This document shows, in pieces, positions 19,377-29,685 of a stretch of 64,000 nucleotides of DNA (positions are counted from its first letter, which is position 1; every line of letters begins with the position of its first letter). Both the position numbers and the translations under genes were made by a program. The notes beneath the pieces are model-generated. The model was not told where the DNA came from. It searched no databases and was given only the letters and a program-made list of their open reading frames with translations. This DNA is from CAVZLD01 sp963776055 (GTDB lineage Bacteria > Planctomycetota > Planctomycetia > Pirellulales > Pirellulaceae): contig CAVZLD010000004.1 of the NCBI GenBank assembly GCA_963776055.1, forward strand, positions 372,001-436,000, given 5' to 3'.

Positions 19377-19917
19377 ATTCGTAGCGAAGAGAGCCAAACA
19401 TGATACGGTACTCTTCGAGATGCAACGCTGAAACGTCGCCACGTTGGAAATGTCGGGGCCCCCATTCTTCCACGTGTACTCCCAGGAGACCTTCCTCCCT
19501 GGGGTGATTGGAGCTGGCCGTGTTTGCCTTTGGGTAGATCCGGTAGTGCCGCCAGCGGACGGCAGCCCTCTCGTTGTCACGAAAGTGATCTGGTGCTCGC
19601 GATTCGACTTCGGCCGCCTGCCAAGGAAGGACCTGCTCTGTTTGAAACCATCGCAGGACCGGTCTTCGGGAAAGTTCGCGTTCCTCTGGTGTCATTGCGG
19701 CCTCAACACTCGCACATTGATGTAACAGAAGAAATCTGCAGCGGTGAGGCGAGCGATGCCAAGTCGTGGCCACCCCAAATGAATGAAGTTGTACATCCAG
19801 TCCCATTTCATGTTCGGCATCACTATCTCCGGGGAGTTTGCGTTTGAGGGACTGCTCGTGCAAACCGTGCTCCCCCTTGCGCACCGAAAGAAGCAACGCC
19901 TTCAGTGGTGAGTGTTC
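19377..19917. other. Region without a convincing gene
   Basis: A 187-codon frame spans 19366-19929 on the minus strand (coherent last third, ending YRIMFGSLRYEFNL), but it overlaps purK and has no recognised domain or ribosome binding site. It could be the remnant of a real protein; confidence is low. Confidence 0.3.
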
Positions 19918-20112
19918 ATGCAATGGCAAGATCGAAGCCTGATTGATCTATCCCTTTTAGTTGAAAAACCGGTAATCGAAGGAACTCGCATCGCCGTGGA
20001 ATTTTTCGTCGATCTTCTGGCTGAAGGATGAACGCGCGAGCAGGTCGCGTTGTTCTATCCGCAGCTGCCGGTCGAAGATATTCAGCTGGCTTTTGCTACG
20101 GCAGTGAAGTGA
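19918..20112 (+). pseudogene. DUF433 antitoxin with in-frame stop
   Basis: Reads MQWQDRSLIDLSLLVEKPVI...GTRIAVEFFVDLLAEG, then TGA at the position where Trp is usual, then TREQVALFYPQLPVEDIQLA and a natural stop: 64 codons in one frame. This matches small DUF433 proteins, which pair with DUF5615 PIN-like toxins. A single G-to-A change at the Trp codon would explain the stop. The partner toxin remnant lies just downstream. Confidence 0.7.
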
Positions 20113-20218
20113 TGAAGCAGGCGCGAGTTACCCTCTCTCGATGTAAATCATCGCGAATTCCCAGCCAAGCAGAACGTGCCTGGCGAGAGCTCATTCGTGC
20201 GGCCCGGTAGAGTAGGTG

Positions 20219-20473
20219 TTAAGATGGACCTGGGGCAGCTTCCTTTCGGCTGAGGGGGGGACATCGCTTCGGTGTTAGCGATGCCGAAGAAGCGGGTGAG
20301 CGAGTCGTCGTCACGCTCGACAGGGATTTCGGAGAATTGGCGATCCGCAGGGAGCGCACAGTTGCGGCGTAATCCTGCTGCGCCCTCGTCTTCGCTCTCT
20401 TGATTTCCTCCGTCAGATTCTTTGTGCCGTTCTGGCACACAACATCGACTGCCAGGGAAGTTTTGCCTATTGA
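20219..20473 (+). pseudogene. DUF5615 (PIN-like) toxin remnant
   Basis: The segment GERVVVTLDRDFGELAIRR (about 20298-20354) is the characteristic core of DUF5615 proteins (acidic PIN-like site DxDFG). A shift after RTVAA leads to LRPRLRSLDFLRQILCAVLA and HNIDCQGSFAY at 20378-20473, the usual C-terminal part. The N-terminal part (about 20223-20262) is only vaguely readable. With the DUF433 gene it forms a dead toxin-antitoxin pair. Confidence 0.6.
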
Positions 20474-20497
20474 CGTGTGACTTATAGTTTATAAAAT
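20470..20497 (+). promoter_or_regulatory. Promoter of the TetR gene
   Basis: TTGACG (20470-20475), 16-bp spacer, TAAAAT (20492-20497), followed 8 bases later by the ATG at 20505. The transcript would have almost no leader. The -35 box overlaps the end of the toxin remnant. Confidence 0.5.
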
Positions 20498-20498
20498 C

Positions 20499-20510
20499 TG
20501 ACAAATGTCA
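20499..20510 (+). promoter_or_regulatory. Possible TetR operator overlapping the start codon
   Basis: TGACAAATGTCA is a palindrome (arms TGACA/TGTCA) located right after the -10 box and covering the ATG at 20505. The position suits autorepression by the encoded TetR protein. This is inference from position and symmetry only. Confidence 0.4.
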
Positions 20511-21360
20511 GCAAGAAAGACTTTGCGCAAAAATCGTTTTTCCACAGATTCCTGTTCCGAGTCGCGGGCTCACAAAGGCGGGCGCACCGCGTGGAAATAC
20601 TGGAAGCTGCGGTAGAGTTCTTGTGGACGGATCGGGTCCGGGAATTGACGATTGCGAAGCTGATGAGCGGCACAGCGCCGGACGGTCCGCATTCTACCAG
20701 TATTTCGGTGATCCCTACGATCTTGTCGAAGCTTTGCTGCGTGGATTGGAGGCCGACATTTTTAGGTCGCCACGCCTTTGGCTCGAAGGTGAGGGCGATC
20801 CTGTGTCGCTGCTGGAGAAATCTCTTGCTGGGCTGATCGATATTACGTATGAAGGCGGGCCAATCCTGAAGGCAGTTTCGGATGCTTCACGTAGCGATGA
20901 ACGCCTTGAGAAGGAATGGAATCGCTTCCTTGGCCAGTTCGATGACGCGGTGGCAACGCGAATCAAAGCGCATCAGGAGCAAGGTTTGATCGCGGCGTTT
21001 GATGCAAGACCCGTTGCAATGGCCCTGAATCGCATGGACGCGAGCCTGCTGATACAAGCTTTTGGCAGTCGCCCGCGTGGCCAGCCGAAGCCGATTCGCG
21101 ACGCGATCATTCGAGTCTGGACATCGACCCTGTACCCCCAAATCGTTCGCCGTCCTTGTACTTTCCAAGCCGCAACCAATTTAACTTCCCACTTCTTGCC
21201 TACAACTCCTTGGCTTATGGCCACAGCATACATGAATCGAGGTAGTGTCCTTAGTCCAGTCCCAAAGACTCTTGCTCGTTTTCCCGTGTCGGTTCAGGTG
21301 AGCCAGGAGTTTTTTCATTCCGACTTCGCATCCAACGGCGTCGGCGCATCAACCAGCTAA
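20505..21360 (+). pseudogene. TetR-family regulator, frameshifted
   Basis: Starts MSARKTLRKNRFSTD at 20505. The N-terminal helix-turn-helix is spread over three frames: RRAHRVEILEAAVEFL and ELTIAKLMSGT in one, GRSAFYQYFGDPYDLVEALL in the next. The remaining ligand-binding part is open (LEKSLAGLIDITYEGGPIL, IRVWTSTLYP). The natural end is probably near 21150; the frame continues to 21360 with unlike sequence. At least two indels. Targets are unknown; the arylsulfatase lies 120 bases downstream on the same strand. Confidence 0.65.
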
Positions 21361-21481
21361 GTCGAAGTTTTGAGCTAGGTCGTTCGGTCTGCCCAAAACT
21401 TAAATAGCTGAGTTCAGCTCCAAAATCGACACGACCCATCCATCGATCTCCATCAATCCAGAGTGTTAGGAAGGAATTGAA

Positions 21482-23855
21482 ATGAAATTCAATATGTATC
21501 TGTTGGGCGTCCCGGTGCTGATGTGAGTTCATGATGACGGTCGTCCTCGCGGATGGCCCTGCGAGCTCTGCGGCCGAAATCGACCGTTCCGTTCTTCCGA
21601 TCATCCGCCAATCGACCTCCGATCACCGAAATGGATGCACGCAATGCGACCAAACCGGAACCTTTCCGTTGAAGCCCCCGAGGGTGCCCCCAATGTTGTG
21701 ATCGTGTTGATCGATGACATCGGATTCGGAGCCACAACTCCCTTTGGAGGTGCAATCGAGACTCCGACGTTCGATAGGCTGGCCCGCAATGGCTTGCGTT
21801 TCAACCGCTTCCACACGACCGCTCTCTGTTCGCCTACCCGGGCCTCCCTGCTTTCTGGACGGAACCATCACAACGTGAACGTAGGTTCGGTCATGGAAGT
21901 GGCGACCGGCTTCCCCGGCAACCTCGGGATGCGACCCAACGATGCCAAATACTTCGCAGAGACGCTGCGTCACAACGGATACAGCACCGCCGCATTCGGC
22001 AAATGGCACGAAACGCCGACCTGGGAAGTCTCCGTTTCTGGCCCTTATTTCCGGTGGCCGACGCACTCCGGATTCGACAAGTTCTATGGCTTCATCGGCG
22101 GTGAGACGAACCAATGGGAGCCCGTCATCTTTGATGGCGTAACGCGGGTGCCGAAGAAGGAACAGGAGGACTACCACTTCACCACGGACATGACGACCGA
22201 GGCCGTCGAGTGGGTCAAGTTTCAGCAGGCCATGACGCCCGATAAGCCATTCTTCATCTACTACGCTACCGGTGCAACACACGCTCCGCATCACGCGCCG
22301 AAGGAGTGGATCGAGAAATACAAAGGGAAGTTCGACAAAGGGTGGCAGGCACTCGCGAGAAGACTCTGGCGCGGCAGAAGGAAATGGGAATCGTTCCCGC
22401 CGACACGAAGCTCACCCCAATGCCAGAAGACATCAAGGATTGGGATAGCCTCAGCGAGGACGAAAAAAGACTATTCGCCCTGCAGATGGAGACGTTCGCC
22501 GGGTTTGCCGAGCACACGGACGTCGAGATCGGCCGATTGGTCAACGCCATCGATGAGATCGGCGTACTCGAAAACACGCTGTTTATCTACATCATGGGGG
22601 ACAACGGCTCCAGTGCAGAGGGCGGCCTGGAAGGGACCTACAACGAATTGGTTCACCTGAACGGCATCTTCGATGCGGAAACGGTCGACAGCATGCTGAA
22701 GCGGGCGGATGACTGGGGAGGGCCGGATTCCTTCCCGCACATGACCTGTGCATGGGCCGTAGCGACGGACGCTCCATTCAAATGGACCAAACAGATGGCG
22801 GCGGATTTTGGCGGGACCCGAAACGGTATGGTCATGCACTGGCCGGCGGGGCTGCAAGCTAAGGGAGAAATCCGCAGCCAGTGGCATCATGTCAATGATG
22901 TGGCCGCTACCGTATTGGAAGCAGCCAAGATGCCGCATTCGAAATCGATCAATGGCGTCGAGCAAAAGCCGCTAGACGGCGTGAGCATGCTGTACGCCGC
23001 CAAGGACAAGGACGCGAAGGAACGCCATACGACGCAGTATTTCGAGATGTTCGGCAACCGCGCCATTTACCACGAAGGTTGGCTGGCCCGTGTTGTCCAC
23101 AGATCCCTTGGCAGGGCAAGCCGCTGTTGCGCTTGCAGGAAGATGTGTGGGAACTCTATAACATCGAAGAAGACTTCAGCTTGAGCCAGAATCTCGCGAC
23201 GGAGCATCCGGAGAAACTCAAGGAGTTGCAGAGCAGTCTTCAAGAAGGAGGCCATCGCGAACAACGTCTTCCCGCTGGATGACCGCCTTTACGAACGCTT
23301 CAATGCCAAGCTCGCCGGGCGTCCGGATCTGATGGGTGACGAAAGTCTCTGACACTTGCCCATGGGATGGAAGGGATTCTTGAGAACACCTTCCTCAACG
23401 TGAAAAACACTTCGAAGACAATCGAGGCCGATGTGACCTTGGAGGACAAGGGACATGGCATCATTCTCTGCCAAGGCGGAAAGTTCGGTGGTTGGGCACT
23501 CTACATGAACGATGGCAAACCTGGCTACACCTACAACTGGTTCGGTCTTGATCGTTACACCATCGAGTCACCCGTGGCGATTGATTCTGACAAGGCGAAG
23601 ATCAAGCTCACCTTCGATTACGACGGTGGCGGCATTGGGAAAGGCGGCACCGCCAAGCTCTTTGTGGACGGCAAGAAGGTCGCCGAAGGCCGGGTCGAGA
23701 AGACGGAACCGGCGGTATTTTCTGCTGATGAGACTGCTGATGTCGGAGTGGACGACGCTACGCAGGTTGCGGAATTCCTATTCGACGACCGTGAGGCATC
23801 TGAATTCACTGGACACGTCGATTTGGTGAAGATCAGCATCGCTGACGATGAGTGA
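21482..23855 (+). pseudogene. Arylsulfatase, multiply frameshifted
   Basis: A complete sulfatase of about 770-790 residues can be read across frames. It has a signal-peptide-like start (MKFNMYLLGVPVLM), AEGPAS-type linker pieces in three frames, the long frame with VVIVLIDDIGFG and the catalytic LCSPTRASLLSGRNHH (C-S-P-T-R, a formylglycine signature), the next frame from about 22306 with FIYIMGDNGSSAEGG and MVMHWPAGL, then QEDVWELYNIEEDFSLSQNL in another frame, and a C-terminal concanavalin-like domain (23367-23855). At least five to six indels are needed, far more than in its neighbours. It would hydrolyse sulfate esters in the periplasm. Confidence 0.85.
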
Positions 23856-24024
23856 TCTCGCAGCGAAAATGAGTCGCCTAGCAGCTCTTGCTCGGTTATG
23901 TGAGCCGCATGCAACTCGTTGGGTGTTGCACAACTTGGCCATGCGAAGGTCACGCCAAGCAGCGTGCCTCAGTATCCTTTGCGTGAGTCGCTCGCCATGC
24001 CGGATAGCGTGTGATGCAGTCAGA
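23856..24024. other. Short spacer, nothing recognised
   Basis: Lies between the convergent sulfatase and DUF502 remnants. No terminator-like hairpin with a U-tract was seen. Confidence 0.4.
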
Positions 24025-24808
24025 TTACGCCGTGACACGACGGAAAACTCGTCGCCCCAATACGTGTTGACGAGATCGCCGCCAACGTGCAGCGGTTGGA
24101 CAACTTTCAGCGAGTGTCAAAACCGGGCCTTCTGCAATGGCGCGAGGCGCTTCGGCAAAATGCTGAAGTACCGTGGTGTCCATGGACATGTTCATCTTAA
24201 GAAGTCCGTCGATGCCGCATTTTATTGGCGTGCCCCATTCCTTGGGCACGCAAAGTATCGCCCTGCCGACGGCAATCGGTGCGGTGAGTATCATCACGAC
24301 GTGAAAGGCTCTCTCTCGAAGCATGAAGACTTCCGAGGTCGGCATAAAGGCGGGAAAGCCCGTTTCTGGCCCTCGACCACAGTTGCCAAAGACCGGGGGC
24401 ATAGATTGCAGTTCCACGTTGTCTTGGGGTTCCATCATGTCCACGAGCTTCTTGGCGGCGTCGTAGACCGTACTGACGACGGAACACGGAACAAAGCCTG
24501 TCGCTCACCAGTTCCAGAGGTTCTTCAAGCCTGTTTTTGCAAGGAGGTTGAACAAGTAAATCAGTGGGACGGCAAAGACGACACCGCCCAAAAAGACGCC
24601 TGGGCCGGACGTGCCGAAATCCCATCCAACTCTCTTCAGCACGCCTCCAATCGTGCTTCGTGGATCGATTGCGTCATGAACGATCGTCGCTCGCTACGGC
24701 ATGATAGCGATGGTTAGGGTGACGGGAAGTAAAACGATGCTTGCCGCCTTGAAGGAGCGAAAGACGTTTTTCTTGAAGCAGATTTCGATTCGTGCTTGGC
24801 GCATTCAT
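24025..24808 (-). pseudogene. DUF502-family membrane protein remnant
   Basis: On the minus strand, starting near 24808 (MNAPSTNRN), pieces in different frames give membrane segment 1 (ASIVLLPVTLTIAIMP), a loop, membrane segment 2 (GVFLGGVVFAVPLIYLFNLL) with the following LKNLW, then VYDAAKKLVDMM and CGRGPETGFPAFMPTSEVF. This is the DUF502 pattern: two helices, IYxxxKxxxD, the GFxT/PT segment, and PTPNP-like ILCVPKEW. At least three frame changes and one stop interrupt it. Function of the family is unknown. Confidence 0.55.
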
Positions 24809-25066
24809 GTCGTGACTCCATGACGATCCGTATTGGATGCTGTCTTTGTCCCCGTGCTTCTCACATTGTATGAACGCCTTTGATTGGCTGGTGGCCGTAG
24901 GAACAACAATGAGCTGACGAAAGCGGACACGCATATTTGTAGGCTGACCGAGATGGTTTCCGATCCGAAGGTCGTTCTTCACGATATCGAGAGAAGTCCA
25001 CCGGCCAAGTCCGGGGCTCGTCGCGATTAGGCCAGAATCCATCGCGGTGCGGGTACCGCCAACACA
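24809..25066. other. Spacer, nothing recognised
   Basis: Leader region of the DUF502 remnant on the minus strand; no gene or clear promoter seen. Confidence 0.4.
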
Positions 25067-25679
25067 CTACTGAAAGTACTCTTTCGCCCCTTCCAGCACA
25101 TGCGTCGCGGCAATGGAGGCCAGGATGAGGCCGATCACGCGGCTCACGATGCCTGCTCCACCGCTGCCGATCAGCTTCGAAATCGTTCCTGCCATGAGCA
25201 TCAATCCGAAGGCCATCGAAACGACCAGGAGCATGATCACGGCCGTAACTGCCTGGTCGAGGAGCGTGTGGCTTGATTCTCTGTCAGTAGGACCACCGCC
25301 ATCATCGCTCCTGGAGACGCAATTGATGGCGTCGCCAACGGGAATATGGCGGTGTCCTGCACGCTCCGAAACATCTCCGTTTCCTCGTCCGGCTTACTTT
25401 CGCCAAAAATCATGGTAAGCGCAAAGAGGAACAAAACGACTCCACCGGCAATTTGAAACGCAAGCAGTGGCACGCCCATCGCAAGCAGCACCGGCTGACC
25501 CACAACGATGAAGAAAAGCAAGATCCCTGCGGCAGCCAACGACGCTAACAATGCAATTCTTTGTCGCTCTGCGGTGGTCCGCTCAGCCGTCGCTGAAATG
25601 AACACCGGCACGGTCCCAATTGGATCAATCACTGCCCATAGAACCACGAATTTGCTGATGCGTCCTGCAATGCGTCCAT
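25067..25679 (-). pseudogene. MarC-family membrane transporter, two frameshifts
   Basis: About 203 residues when restored, the usual MarC length. Start MDALQDA at 25679, a first indel, then FVVLWAVIDPIGTVPVFISA (the MarC signature DPxGxxPxF), RQRIALLASLAAAGILLFF and SPGAMMAVVLLT in the main frame. A second indel near 25265 leads to LDQAVTAVIMLLVVSMAFGL and SRVIGLILASIAATHVLEG, ending at 25067. Six hydrophobic segments. MarC proteins were once linked to multiple antibiotic resistance but their substrate is unsettled. Confidence 0.8.
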
Positions 25680-26425
25680 GGCAAACAACTCGCTCTTCGG
25701 GCAACAATCGTGAATTCAAGAACAAACACATATCAGTGAATGTCTGCAGCCTTCGATACCAGTCCTCCAAGAAACATTGGGGTCAAGAACATGGCCGGTT
25801 CGAATTTAAAGATTGTCGAGCGGCCACCAGGCTTTTATGAAAGCCGAGCTTCACTTCGGCGTGCACAACGGCTGACGGATCGTCCGCCATCTCAAGATAG
25901 GGGCCTGCACACCTACCTTGATTCGCGTAACCTTGACAAGACTAAGGCTTACCGGAAGATTCTCGCTTCACATCTTTCAAGATTGATCCTGCACCGGGAG
26001 AAGACGGAGGTAGACCGTGAGGAGCCGGATGCAGTCCTGGTTTTGTCGCCAGCGGGCGTCGTTCATACGTTGGATTGGCGTTCGGGACGCTCTTTTTCTG
26101 CGCGTCCCTTGTCCGTCCCTGCTGCCGCGAAACGATGTGGTGCAAGGCCTGGAGTCTGGGCTTGCCTTGGCAGTCGGCGATAGTCTCGGGGTCTCTGTCG
26201 TGTGGCTCTGGCAGCTTCTTGAACTACCCTCGTCAGGTGCAAAGCTCCGAACGGCGTATGCAAGGGAGTAACGACGGCGTGCATGGCGTGCGTTGTCGGC
26301 CTCACTCTGTGGCGAGCCACCATTTGGGAAAACTCCATTCGCGGTCTCATGGAAATGCCGGCGGTACAAGGCCAACCGGCCTGCACTTTACGACGAGCTG
26401 TTAAATCTGCATAGAAACCGCCGAT
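25680..26425. other. Region without a convincing gene
   Basis: Several open frames (for example 25740-26183 plus strand) lack recognisable domains. The composition looks coding-like in places but I cannot name any product. Possibly decayed genes. Confidence 0.35.
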
Positions 26426-26587
26426 GTGAATCGTATCCTCGCTTTCGAACTTCCTTCCGAAAAGCAGGTGCGTCTCGAGAGATTACTGCAGAAGAACAAC
26501 GACCGCACACTAACCGAACAGGAGTGTGCCGAGCTTGGAGAGTTCGAACGGCTCGAGCATTGCGGTCGCATGCGGAAGGCTCGTTAG
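26426..26587 (+). CDS. Small charged protein, often beside HNH nucleases
   Basis: 53 residues from a GTG at 26426 (an in-frame stop lies 15 bases upstream): VNRILAFELPSEKQ, then a helical charged segment (LLQKNNDRTLTEQECAELGE) and ERLEHCGRMRKAR. I recall similar short proteins directly upstream of HNH endonuclease genes in planctomycetes and cyanobacteria, and an HNH-like fragment indeed follows. Function unknown. It may be an accessory or antitoxin-like partner (inference). Confidence 0.5.
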   Translation: MNRILAFELPSEKQVRLERLLQKNNDRTLTEQECAELGEFERLEHCGRMRKAR

Positions 26588-27027
26588 CGTCAGAAGCGAA
26601 GCCGATTAATCCCCGACTGAGCCAGGGTTTGCGCCGTCAGGTAATCCGGCGGGCAGGAAGCCGCTGTGAGTATTGCCTCGGTGCATCGCCGGAAGGTGCG
26701 CTGCAGTTCAGCTCTTGCGGCTCAACTCACACCAGCGACTGGCTGAACGACGCGAGCTGCATGCGGGGAGGTTTCGGCAGGAGCCGGACTGACGTGTTCC
26801 ATCAAACCACCGAACGATGGGCGCGCCTCCGAATCGCGGCAGTGCCCCTCTTGGGGTATCCGGAAGGGGGATTTCGGGTCGGGCTGGCAGGAGCCCGATC
26901 GGGGCAGATCTCGCATCTCGAGTATCGGACCCTTGATGGAGTCGGACCGAGCACTCCCGAACCCTCAGCAACGGTACTGATTGGCTTCTCACTGCTAGGC
27001 ATCCTGGCACTGCGCCGGCGGAGCTGA
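26588..27027 (+). pseudogene. Chimera: HNH-endonuclease N-terminus joined to a PEP-CTERM tail
   Basis: One open frame begins with an HNH-nuclease-like start (NPRLSQGLRRQVIRRAGSRC, EYC), where CxxC/HNH proteins normally continue. After about 26705 the similarity stops, and the frame ends in a typical PEP-CTERM sorting tail: PEPSATVLIGFSLLGILALR followed by RRS and a stop. The catalytic His/Asn part of the nuclease is missing. The most likely reading is a deletion or rearrangement that joined a truncated nuclease gene to the 3' end of a secreted PEP-CTERM protein gene. Confidence 0.5.
26956..27027 (+). other. PEP-CTERM sorting signal coding segment
   Basis: Pro-Glu-Pro, a hydrophobic helix of about 15 residues and a terminal Arg cluster, the three elements of PEP-CTERM signals recognised by exosortase. 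Its parent secreted protein is not in the window. Confidence 0.6.
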
Positions 27028-27684
27028 ACATCGGAAAGGCACTTGCCTGACGTGCTGCCGTCGAGTTGCGGAAACGTTCCTCGCCGCGACCTGAACATCT
27101 ATAATGAATGCATGAAGATCGCCGCGTGAGATCGCCCAACACCAGAAACGACTCAAAATGCTTACGTCGTTGACGGCGATGCTTCCGGCATGATCGAGAA
27201 TGACGACGGGGTGGGCGGCGGCCACGGAAAAAGGGTGCAAGCACAATCGTTTGGCGACTGCTGCTTGTAACGAGAGTAGAACCGTAAGGTCACTCATCGC
27301 GATTGAATCTGAGGAACGAGACGACACCGTCGAGCTAACCACAACTGTGGCCACGAAGGCGGTCGGCGTGGAGCTTAACGTCCAGGCGGCTACCGATAGT
27401 GGCTCTGCTGAATTCAACGTTCACGCACTCGATGACGTGTAAACCGACGTTGATCCAGACAATATCGAGGCGGCGACTGACGATGATTGGTTGCCGACGC
27501 TTTCCGCGGAAACACGGTGATGCAATTCACCTGTTTCGCGGACACGTTTTTCCGAATTGCGAGGCATTCGTCGTATTTCCCAAAAACGGTTCCATGATTT
27601 GACGTCTCGCATTCCTCTGCTGGCTGCAACGGCGTGAAGTTCACCAGCTTCAACGGTACGATCAAGACGCTATCACTTCCTCCG
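27028..27684. other. Region without a convincing gene
   Basis: Short open frames (for example 27200-27442 plus strand, acidic, Thr/Val-rich) have no known domain. It lies between the chimeric frame and the end of the minus-strand oxidoreductase. Confidence 0.35.
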
Positions 27685-29354
27685 CTACCCATCTCGCCGC
27701 ACCTCGTTTCCTGTCATCTCTTTTTCCCCAATCTCCATATGTCGCGTCAATTTGGCTGGCCACTGGGTAGGATCTTCCGAAGGATAAATGGACAATTCCG
27801 GCCCATTTTGTGCGAGCAATTCTGAGTAGCGACAGCCCAGGATTTGCCTGGCGGTCGTGAGGCCGGAAGCAGTGGCCCCAGCAACACCGTGACCGGCAGT
27901 CGTGCTTGCCCCGCTTAACCACAGGCCCTCCAGTTGTGTCTTGTTGCTGAACGCCCAGGGACCAACCTGGAACCGTTCTTTGCCAATCCCATACAAGTTG
28001 CCCCGCGTCGCGTTGAGGTAGTACTCATTGCTCAACGGCGTACCCAATTCCCTGAAAACGACGTGTTGGCTGAAGCCGGGAAAGCGGTCGTCAATGGCTG
28101 CCAACATCCCGTCGGTCAGTCGCTCCTTGAGCTGCTGGTACTCCCAATCTCGCTTACCGGGTTGCTGCCCAGCCCAGCGGCGAAAAGGCTCGTACCCGAC
28201 GAAGGCGAATGCCTCGAGAGTGTGGTGGCCGCGGCGGATTCTGGAAGGGTCCTTGAGCGTCGTCACCGTCAAGAAGAAGGCCTCCGGTTGACCACGGTTC
28301 AGGATATGGTCGGACAGCCCTTGTTGGTAAATGCGCTCTAAATCATGGTGATCGTAGAACCAGTAGTTACCGGAATCGAGTCCGACGCGCGCAAGTCCAT
28401 GTCCACCGCCATGAAAAGGCTTATGGCCGATGCTGAATACCTTACTCGCTCCAGCTTGCGTCTCATTTTGCGGCTGATATGTTGCCGGCCAATCAGCTCA
28501 CCAAAAGTGACTTCTGGGTCGGCATTGCTGACAACGTGGCGTGCGCTGATTTCCGTGCCATCGGCCAAGCGGACACCGCGGACGCGTTGGCCGTCCAACA
28601 GGATGTGTTTGACCCGCGTTGCGAGGTGCAGTTCGCCGCCTGCCCGCTTCAGAGCGCGGGAAAAAGCGCGAGGAATCGCGGCAGCGCCACCGAGTGGATA
28701 GTAGCCCCCATCGAAATAATGGTGAGTAACGGCGGCATGGACCGCAGCCGATACCAGCGAGGGCGGCAACCCATGATCGCCCGACTGCGCCGCCAAAATC
28801 GCTCGCAAGACCGGGTCGTTGACAAAATGTTGGATGAGGCTGGCCCCGGATCGAGTGCCCCAGCGCAAAATGTGTCGCGCGCGATAAGGCAGACACAATG
28901 CATCGGCCAGCCCGCCTACGCGGAAGAATAGCGGCAATTCATCCATCATTGCCTGGACGGTGTTCAGATACGCGTTAATCCCTCTGGCTTCACGGGGGAA
29001 TCGTTCCTGGAGTCGGTTGGCGTACCGGCCCTGCCCTTTCGGGATGTCGAACCGCTCGGCGCCAATGAAGATATGATCGAAGCCATTGGGATTGAGTTCG
29101 CAGAAAGCCAGATCCTGCGACACTCCCAGCCCTTCGTAGATGCGGCGCATATGGCCGTCCGGCCCAAGGCGGCCGATGTAATGCACACCCGGGCTGAATC
29201 CGTAGCCTTCTCGTGCAAAGGAGTGGGTCCAGCCTCCAGGAAGGTAATGCTGTTCGAGTACGAGGACTTTTTGTCCGGCCTGCGCCAGCGGAACAGCCGA
29301 TGCCATTCCACCAGCACCCGATCCGATCACAATCACATCAAAATCTGATGTCAT
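27685..29354 (-). pseudogene. Carotenoid isomerase / retinol saturase-like FAD oxidoreductase, one frameshift
   Basis: About 555 residues if restored. Start MTSDFDV at 29354 after GGGGGATCT. The N-terminus has the dinucleotide fold VIVIGSGAGGMASAVPLAQ and EQHYLPGGWTHSF, typical of the CrtI/CrtISO/RetSat family. It continues with YYPLGGAAAIPRAFSRAL and ISARHVVSNADPEVTFGEL. A shift near 28375 leads to GNYWFYDHHDLERIYQQG, VTTLKDPSRIRRGHHTLEAF and the C-terminal FAD-contact segment LWLSGASTTAGHGVAGA. Such enzymes isomerise, desaturate or saturate polyenes. The substrate cannot be told. It is divergent from the S1P-lyase-like gene, 331 bases away. Confidence 0.8.
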
Positions 29355-29685
29355 AGATCCCCCGGCGATGAAAGAACGACGATTCGGGCCCACTCCATTC
29401 TAACGCCAATTGGTCCGTACCACGATGTCATGGATGGAGTTACCGTGGACGTTGGTCAGGTGGAAGGCATTGCTGCAAGTAGAAGACCTGCCTACCGAGT
29501 TTGACTCAAGTGCCCTTCCGGGTCGCGGCAGACCGATGCGTCGCTGATGTCGGGGCCTTGGCCTGCCGAATGGCCTCCAGCCCTGATGTCGATGCGTTAT
29601 AGGGATCAGAGATCCGATCCGTTATAGTCTTAGTCCGGAACGTGTGGGTTTGTTGTCTTTTCGCGGGATAAGAGAGGGAGATGCT
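29355..29685. other. Divergent intergenic region
   Basis: Separates the minus-strand oxidoreductase from the plus-strand PLP enzyme and must hold both promoters. I cannot pick a convincing -35/-10 pair; GTTATAGTCTTAG near 29622 could hold a -10 box. Confidence 0.3.
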
